NCBI RefSeq assembly: GCF_005081705.1
Contig: NZ_CP034876.1
Coordinates: 1-64,000 of the forward strand
Direction: 5' to 3'
Length of the DNA: 64,000 nt
Source: Buchnera aphidicola (Hyperomyzus lactucae)
Lineage (GTDB): Bacteria; Pseudomonadota; Gammaproteobacteria; Enterobacterales; Enterobacteriaceae
Of the stretch, positions 59,090-64,000 are shown piece by piece. The stretch's first letter is position 1, and each line of letters begins with the position of its first letter. The position numbers were made by a program, and so were the translations under genes. The notes under the pieces were generated by a model that did not search any database, was not told the origin of the DNA, and was given only the letters and a program-made list of their open reading frames with translations.

Positions 59090-60928
59090 TTAATCATCTA
59101 AAAAACTACGCAATACTTCTGATCTACTTGGATGACGTAGTTTTCTAAGTGCTTTTGCTTCTATTTGACGAATTCTTTCTCGAGTTACATCAAATTGTTT
59201 TCCAACTTCTTCTAAAGTATGATCAGTATTCATATCTATTCCAAAACGCATACGTAGCACTTTGGCTTCACGAGCTGTTAAACCTGATAAAACGTCATGT
59301 GTTGCTGATCTTAAACTTTCAGATGTAGCAGAATCTAGTGGTAGTTCTAAAGTGGTATCTTCGATAAAATCACCTAAATGTGAATCATCATCATCTCCAA
59401 TAGGAGTTTCCATAGATATTGGTTCTTTGGCTATTTTTAATACTTTCCTAATTTTATCTTCAGGGATAAGCATTTTTTCAGATAATTCTTCTGGAGTAGG
59501 TTCGCGACCTATTTCTTGTAACATTTGTCTAGAGATACGATTGAGTTTATTGATTGTTTCAATCATATGAACTGGTATTCGAATAGTACGAGCTTGATCG
59601 GCAATGGAACGAGTAATTGCTTGTCTAATCCACCAAGTAGCATAAGTTGAAAATTTATAACCACGACGATATTCAAATTTGTCTACTGCTTTCATTAAAC
59701 CAATATTTCCCTCTTGAATCAAATCTAAAAATTGCAATCCTCTATTTGTGTATTTTTTTGCAATAGAAATAACTAATCTTAAATTAGCTTCTACCATTTC
59801 TTTTTTTGCTCTTCGAGCTTTTGCTTCTCCTATAGACATTCTTTTGTTAATATCTTTTACCTGTTCAATTGTTAAACCAGTTTCTTTTTCTATTTTAATT
59901 AATTTTTTAATACTAATAGAAACGTCTTCTTGAACCTTTTTTAAATCTTCAGACCATGGTTGATTTTTATTTTGTTCTTTTATTAACCAATTATTATTAA
60001 TTTTTTTCCCTGGAAAAATTTTAATAAAATTTTTTTTTGGCATTTTACATTTTTCAACGCATAATTTCATGATAATTCTTTCTTGTCTTCGTACTCTTTC
60101 CATCATATAGCGCATATTATTAACTAAATGATCGAATTGTTTAGGAACGAGTCTGAATTGTTTAAAAACTTCTGAAAGATTATAAATTTCTAATAATGAA
60201 TCTTTATGTGTTCTATTTTTAGTTTTTATTGTATTATTTGTATTGTTATACTGTATTCTTAATTCAGAAAATTTTTCATTAGCTAATTCTGGATCTATAC
60301 TGTTATCATCTTCATCTTCCTGAGCATTTGGTTCTTCATCGTCTTCAGTGTTTTGTTCTTCATCTAAAAGGTCAGAACCTATATGAATTGCTGTAGGAGA
60401 AAATATTTCTTCTGCATTAGGATCTACAAAACCTGTTATTATATCAGACAATCTTATTTGACCAGTTTTAATACGATCGTATTGTTCAAGAAGATAAGTA
60501 ATAGCTTCAGGATATTCAGAAACTGAACATTGAACTTGATTAATTCCTTCCTCGATACGTTTGGCTATATCAATTTCTCCTTCTCGTGTTAATAATTCTA
60601 CACTTCCCATTTCCCTCATATACATGCGAACAGGATCAGTAGTACGGCCCAATTCTGATTCTACACTAGATAATACTTGTGTTGCTGCTTCGACTGCATC
60701 TTCATCTGTATCTGTGTTTATTTCATTTAAGATTAAATCATCAGCATCCGGTGCTTCTTCAACTACTGGAATTCCCATATCATTAATCATCTGAATGATA
60801 TCATCGATTTGTTCAGAATCAATAATATCTTCTGGTAGATGATCATTAACTTCTGCATAGGTTAAATACCCTTGCTCCTTACCATGTGTAACAAGTAGCT
60901 TAAGTTGCGACTGTGGGTTTTGATCCAT
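59090..60928 (-). CDS. rpoD: RNA polymerase primary sigma factor sigma-70
   Basis: RpoD directs housekeeping transcription. The 612 aa protein (613 in E. coli) has region 1.1 at the N-terminus, region 1.2 [11 protein letters not shown], and a non-conserved acidic stretch near residues 210-230. Region 2 is shown by [21 protein letters not shown] and [17 protein letters not shown]. Region 4.2 has [20 protein letters not shown]. It is the last gene of the rpsU-dnaG-rpoD operon. With RpoH it is one of the two sigma factors encoded in this window. Confidence 0.99.
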   Translation of the reverse strand: MDQNPQSQLKLLVTHGKEQGYLTYAEVNDHLPEDIIDSEQIDDIIQMINDMGIPVVEEAPDADDLILNEINTDTDEDAVEAATQVLSSVESELGRTTDPVRMYMREMGSVELLTREGEIDIAKRIEEGINQVQCSVSEYPEAITYLLEQYDRIKTGQIRLSDIITGFVDPNAEEIFSPTAIHIGSDLLDEEQNTEDDEEPNAQEDEDDNSIDPELANEKFSELRIQYNNTNNTIKTKNRTHKDSLLEIYNLSEVFKQFRLVPKQFDHLVNNMRYMMERVRRQERIIMKLCVEKCKMPKKNFIKIFPGKKINNNWLIKEQNKNQPWSEDLKKVQEDVSISIKKLIKIEKETGLTIEQVKDINKRMSIGEAKARRAKKEMVEANLRLVISIAKKYTNRGLQFLDLIQEGNIGLMKAVDKFEYRRGYKFSTYATWWIRQAITRSIADQARTIRIPVHMIETINKLNRISRQMLQEIGREPTPEELSEKMLIPEDKIRKVLKIAKEPISMETPIGDDDDSHLGDFIEDTTLELPLDSATSESLRSATHDVLSGLTAREAKVLRMRFGIDMNTDHTLEEVGKQFDVTRERIRQIEAKALRKLRHPSRSEVLRSFLDD

Positions 60929-61031
60929 AAGATGATATCCAGATTCGGTTAATTTAATGAATATTAATTGACTATTCCGTCAATAATGAATAATAAAATT
61001 ATCTTAAATTTTTAATACATATAATCAGTGT

Positions 61032-62789
61032 CTAATGTTTTAAAACACTTAATTTTACTTTTTTTGATAATTTTTTATTAATAAACCAAATTTCTTTTTT
61101 TTCATTCATTGTTAATCCCTTGACTCTTTCTTGTGCAATCAAGTATTCTTGTCTTTCTTCAAGAATTTTATCATATATATTTGTTAATAAATCTAAAAAC
61201 ATATTTTGAATTTCTTTTTTAACTATCATAAGATCCCATCTTGCTAAAATCTTTAAAATATTAATTATTTCAGTATCTCTATAGAATTCTAATAATTGAC
61301 CTGTATTAATATTGGGATTATCAAGACATGTTTTTAAGATTTCCAAAAAAATAGGGAGTCCTTTTACTTTTAAATTTTTTAATTTTATCGTTGTAGGTAC
61401 TATTTTTGATAGACTAGGATTTTGTACAAGTAGTCCTATAAGAGTTCGCATTGGTGTTCTTTTGATTTGAAAGTATGATTTTTGACTTTTTTTTATTTCT
61501 TGTTCGTATAAAAATTTTTCAAATTGATTATCGTCTAAAATCCCTATCATTCTAGCTAATATTTGACGTAAGTAAATTCGTATTGTATCACTAGAAATAA
61601 TATTAATTAAAGGTAACGCGCGTACACTTAAATGAAATTTGTCTTCATTAGAAGATAAATCAATATTTTTTAATATATGTTGAAAAAAAAACTTTGGCAT
61701 GGTAATTGCATTATCGATACGCATTTGAAATTTTTTTCTGCCTTCTTTTCTAATAATAGAATCAGGATCTTCGTTTTTAGGTAACAAAATAAATTTTAAT
61801 GTTTTTTTATCTGATATATATGGTAATGCTTTTTTTAAAGTTCTCCAGGCTGCATCTTTTCCTGCATCATCACCATCATAACAATATATAACTGTGTCCG
61901 TATTTTTAAATAGAATTTGAATATGTTCACTTGTTGTTGCAGTACCCAAAGAAGAAACTACATAATTAATATTATATTGTGTGAGTGTTATAACATCAAT
62001 ATACCCTTCAACAACTAATAAATACATTGGTTTAGTATGATTTTTTTTAACTTGATAAAGTCCGTAAATTTGTTTTCTTTTATGAAAAATATTTGTTTCA
62101 GGTGAATTAAGATATTTTGGTAAAATATTGTTTAATGAACGACCTCCAAAACCTACAACTCTACCATGATGGTCTTGTATAGGAAATATTATACGCCCTT
62201 GAAATCGATCATATTTATATCCTTTTTTACTAATAGAAATTATGTTATTATTTAATAATTCTTTTTCAAATTCTTTGCTTATATAACAGTTTTTGTAAAA
62301 AATATTCCATTCGAGACTAGAGAATCCAATTAAAAAAGAATCAATCATCTTTTTATCGATCCCTCTTTTAGCTAAATATTGATAAGCTAAACTAGTTTTA
62401 GTTATATTTTTTTGATATAGTTTGCACATTTTTTCCATTAGTAAATATAATTTTTGTTGTTTAATATAAATATTATTTTCTAATGTTCTTTTAAAAGGTA
62501 TTTTAATGCCATGAATTATTGAAAGTTCTTCAATACTTTCTAGAAAGCTTAAATGTTCGTACTGTATTAAAAAATCAATTGCATTTCCATATATATTACA
62601 TCCAAAGCAATAGTAAAATTGTTTTTCATGACTGACAGTAAAAGATGGAGTTTTATCATGATGAAAAGGACAGTTTGTTCGGTAGTTTTTACCATTTTTT
62701 TGTAATGTGAGACGTGTGCTAATTAGTTCTACAATATTAGTTCGAGAGAGTAGTTCACTGATGAAATATTTAGGTATTTTCCTAGACAT
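61032..62789 (-). CDS. dnaG: DNA primase
   Basis: DnaG makes RNA primers for replication. The 585 aa protein (581 in E. coli) has the N-terminal zinc ribbon [13 protein letters not shown] and CFGCN (residues 40-64). The TOPRIM core has [11 protein letters not shown] and [14 protein letters not shown], and the C-terminal DnaB-binding domain is complete. The C-terminal part is lysine- and isoleucine-rich. It lies between rpsU and rpoD. Confidence 0.98.
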   Translation of the reverse strand: MSRKIPKYFISELLSRTNIVELISTRLTLQKNGKNYRTNCPFHHDKTPSFTVSHEKQFYYCFGCNIYGNAIDFLIQYEHLSFLESIEELSIIHGIKIPFKRTLENNIYIKQQKLYLLMEKMCKLYQKNITKTSLAYQYLAKRGIDKKMIDSFLIGFSSLEWNIFYKNCYISKEFEKELLNNNIISISKKGYKYDRFQGRIIFPIQDHHGRVVGFGGRSLNNILPKYLNSPETNIFHKRKQIYGLYQVKKNHTKPMYLLVVEGYIDVITLTQYNINYVVSSLGTATTSEHIQILFKNTDTVIYCYDGDDAGKDAAWRTLKKALPYISDKKTLKFILLPKNEDPDSIIRKEGRKKFQMRIDNAITMPKFFFQHILKNIDLSSNEDKFHLSVRALPLINIISSDTIRIYLRQILARMIGILDDNQFEKFLYEQEIKKSQKSYFQIKRTPMRTLIGLLVQNPSLSKIVPTTIKLKNLKVKGLPIFLEILKTCLDNPNINTGQLLEFYRDTEIINILKILARWDLMIVKKEIQNMFLDLLTNIYDKILEERQEYLIAQERVKGLTMNEKKEIWFINKKLSKKVKLSVLKH

Positions 62790-62815
62790 ATATTTTTGTA
62801 ATTATAATTATATTT

Positions 62816-62843
62816 CCGTTCTTGAAGAAGAACGGTTTTTTTT
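62816..62843. terminator. Hairpin with U tract between rpsU and dnaG, oriented to the plus strand
   Basis: CCGTTCTT (62816-62823) pairs perfectly with AAGAACGG (62828-62835) around GAAG. Eight T follow on the plus strand. For minus-strand transcription of the operon the same stem forms but has an A tract before it and no U tract after it. In E. coli a terminator between rpsU and dnaG lowers primase expression, so a regulatory role is plausible, but the polarity here is opposite to that expected. Confidence 0.65.
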
Positions 62844-62861
62844 GATTGTTTGAAAATATAT

Positions 62862-63089
<228 letters not shown>

Positions 63090-63280
63090 TCAATGGTTTA
63101 TTAGAACAGATTCTAGGAGATTTTTTAATATAATAGATCCTATATCAATAAGTGTTATATTGTAAAGTATCATTTTTATATTTAATTTTATTTTAAATAA
63201 ATTTTTATAATATAATTTTGAGAATACTATTAGCATAATATATTTTTATTTTTGATTTTTTAATAGTTAGGTGTGAACTT

Positions 63281-64000
63281 ATGAAAGTTTTAGGTATCGA
63301 AACTTCTTGTGATGATACAGGTATTGCAATCTATGATAGTGAAGAGGGACTCTTGATAAATGAAATATACAATCAAAAAAAATTACATAATATGTATGGA
63401 GGTATTATTCCTGAATTAGCATCTCGAGAGCATATGAAAGCGATGATTTTTTTGTTAAAAAAAATATTTTATAAAAAAAAGATTTTTCAAGGTATTGATC
63501 TTATTTCATATACTGCTGGTCCTGGTTTAGTTGGTTCTTTATTAGTAGGCGCCACGTTTGCATGTTCTTTAGGGTTATCTTTGAATATCCCAGTTATTCC
63601 AGTTAATCATATGGAAGGGCATCTGTTATCACCAATGTTAGATTGCACGTTAATCGAATTTCCATTTATTGGATTATTAGTCTCTGGAAAACATACACAA
63701 ATTATTGCTGCTTATAGATTAGGTGAATATGAAATATTAGGAAATTGTTTAGATGATGCAGCAGGTGAAGCATTTGATAAAACAGCAAAACTATTAGGAT
63801 TAAAATATCCAGGTGGTCCTGAATTATCTAAACTAGCTCGAAGTGGAATTAAAAAATCTTTTTACTTTCCTCGACCTATGATACATGATCCAAGTTTGAA
63901 TTTTAGTTTTTCGGGTTTAAAAACTTATGCTGCTCAAGTAATCAAAAAATCTAATCAAAGTATACAAGAAAAAGCCAATATTGCCAGGGCTTTTGAAGAT
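63281..64000 (+). CDS. tsaD: tRNA threonylcarbamoyladenosine biosynthesis protein TsaD (partial)
   Basis: TsaD (Gcp/YgjD) transfers threonylcarbamoyl to A37 of ANN-decoding tRNAs. The window ends after 240 codons of an open frame that would be about 337 aa in E. coli. The N-terminus [36 protein letters not shown], the metal-binding HMEGH (His110, His114), and [17 protein letters not shown] are conserved. The usual SGGHTQ motif reads SGKHTQ (Lys137), a notable substitution. The gene is divergent from rpsU, as in E. coli. Expected partners TsaB, TsaC and TsaE are not in this window. Confidence 0.96.
   Translation, partial: MKVLGIETSCDDTGIAIYDSEEGLLINEIYNQKKLHNMYGGIIPELASREHMKAMIFLLKKIFYKKKIFQGIDLISYTAGPGLVGSLLVGATFACSLGLSLNIPVIPVNHMEGHLLSPMLDCTLIEFPFIGLLVSGKHTQIIAAYRLGEYEILGNCLDDAAGEAFDKTAKLLGLKYPGGPELSKLARSGIKKSFYFPRPMIHDPSLNFSFSGLKTYAAQVIKKSNQSIQEKANIARAFED

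Overview
The window is a stretch of chromosome from a reduced-genome, strongly A+T-rich gammaproteobacterial endosymbiont, almost certainly a Buchnera aphidicola lineage. Three things point there: enterobacterial-type proteins close to full E. coli length, E. coli-like local gene order with many neighbours deleted, and no mobile elements, CRISPR, prophage or toxin-antitoxin genes. An intact metR beside metE is reported for the Buchnera of Schizaphis graminum and not for that of the pea aphid, so this is probably not a pea-aphid-type strain. I cannot name the strain.

Layout. Bases 1-173 resemble the gidA-proximal, AT-rich unwinding part of an E. coli-type oriC. mnmG and the eight-gene ATP synthase operon atpBEFHAGDC follow on the plus strand, without rsmG and atpI. 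The dnaA-dnaN-gyrB group (recF missing) runs on the minus strand. Divergent from it are rpmH-rnpA-yidC-mnmE. After a tRNA-Phe comes groES-groEL with a clear sigma-32 promoter. A nearly full-length but badly decayed epmB pseudogene lies between groEL and an intact efp. Next are dnaT-dnaC, rsmD, ftsY, rpoH, glmU-glmS, yigL, metR, metE, purH and hupA.

From 36.5 to 49 kb a long minus-strand block carries thrU-tyrU-glyT-thrT, secE-nusG, rplKAJL and rpoBC, with tufB missing. murB sits upstream of it. The arginine genes follow: argE divergent from argCBGH, with metF beside argE. Then come yibN, secB and cysE (grxC and gpsA missing), the macromolecular synthesis operon rpsU-dnaG-rpoD, and the start of tsaD, which is cut by the window edge.

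How it works together. The genes cover replication initiation, transcription (both large RNA polymerase subunits and two sigma factors), translation and tRNA modification, protein folding and membrane insertion, ATP synthesis, and cell-wall precursor supply. They also cover provisioning of amino acids to the host (arginine, methionine, and cysteine via serine acetylation). Regulation appears minimal: recognisable signals are the sigma-32 promoter, several intrinsic terminators or attenuators and a possible MetR site.

I found no exotic new system. The most interesting points are the decaying epmB next to an EF-P that keeps its modifiable lysine, the oriC-like repeats before mnmG, a strong hairpin inside the atp operon, long poly(A) tracts in murB, argH and secE, and single-residue changes in conserved motifs of RpoB and TsaD.
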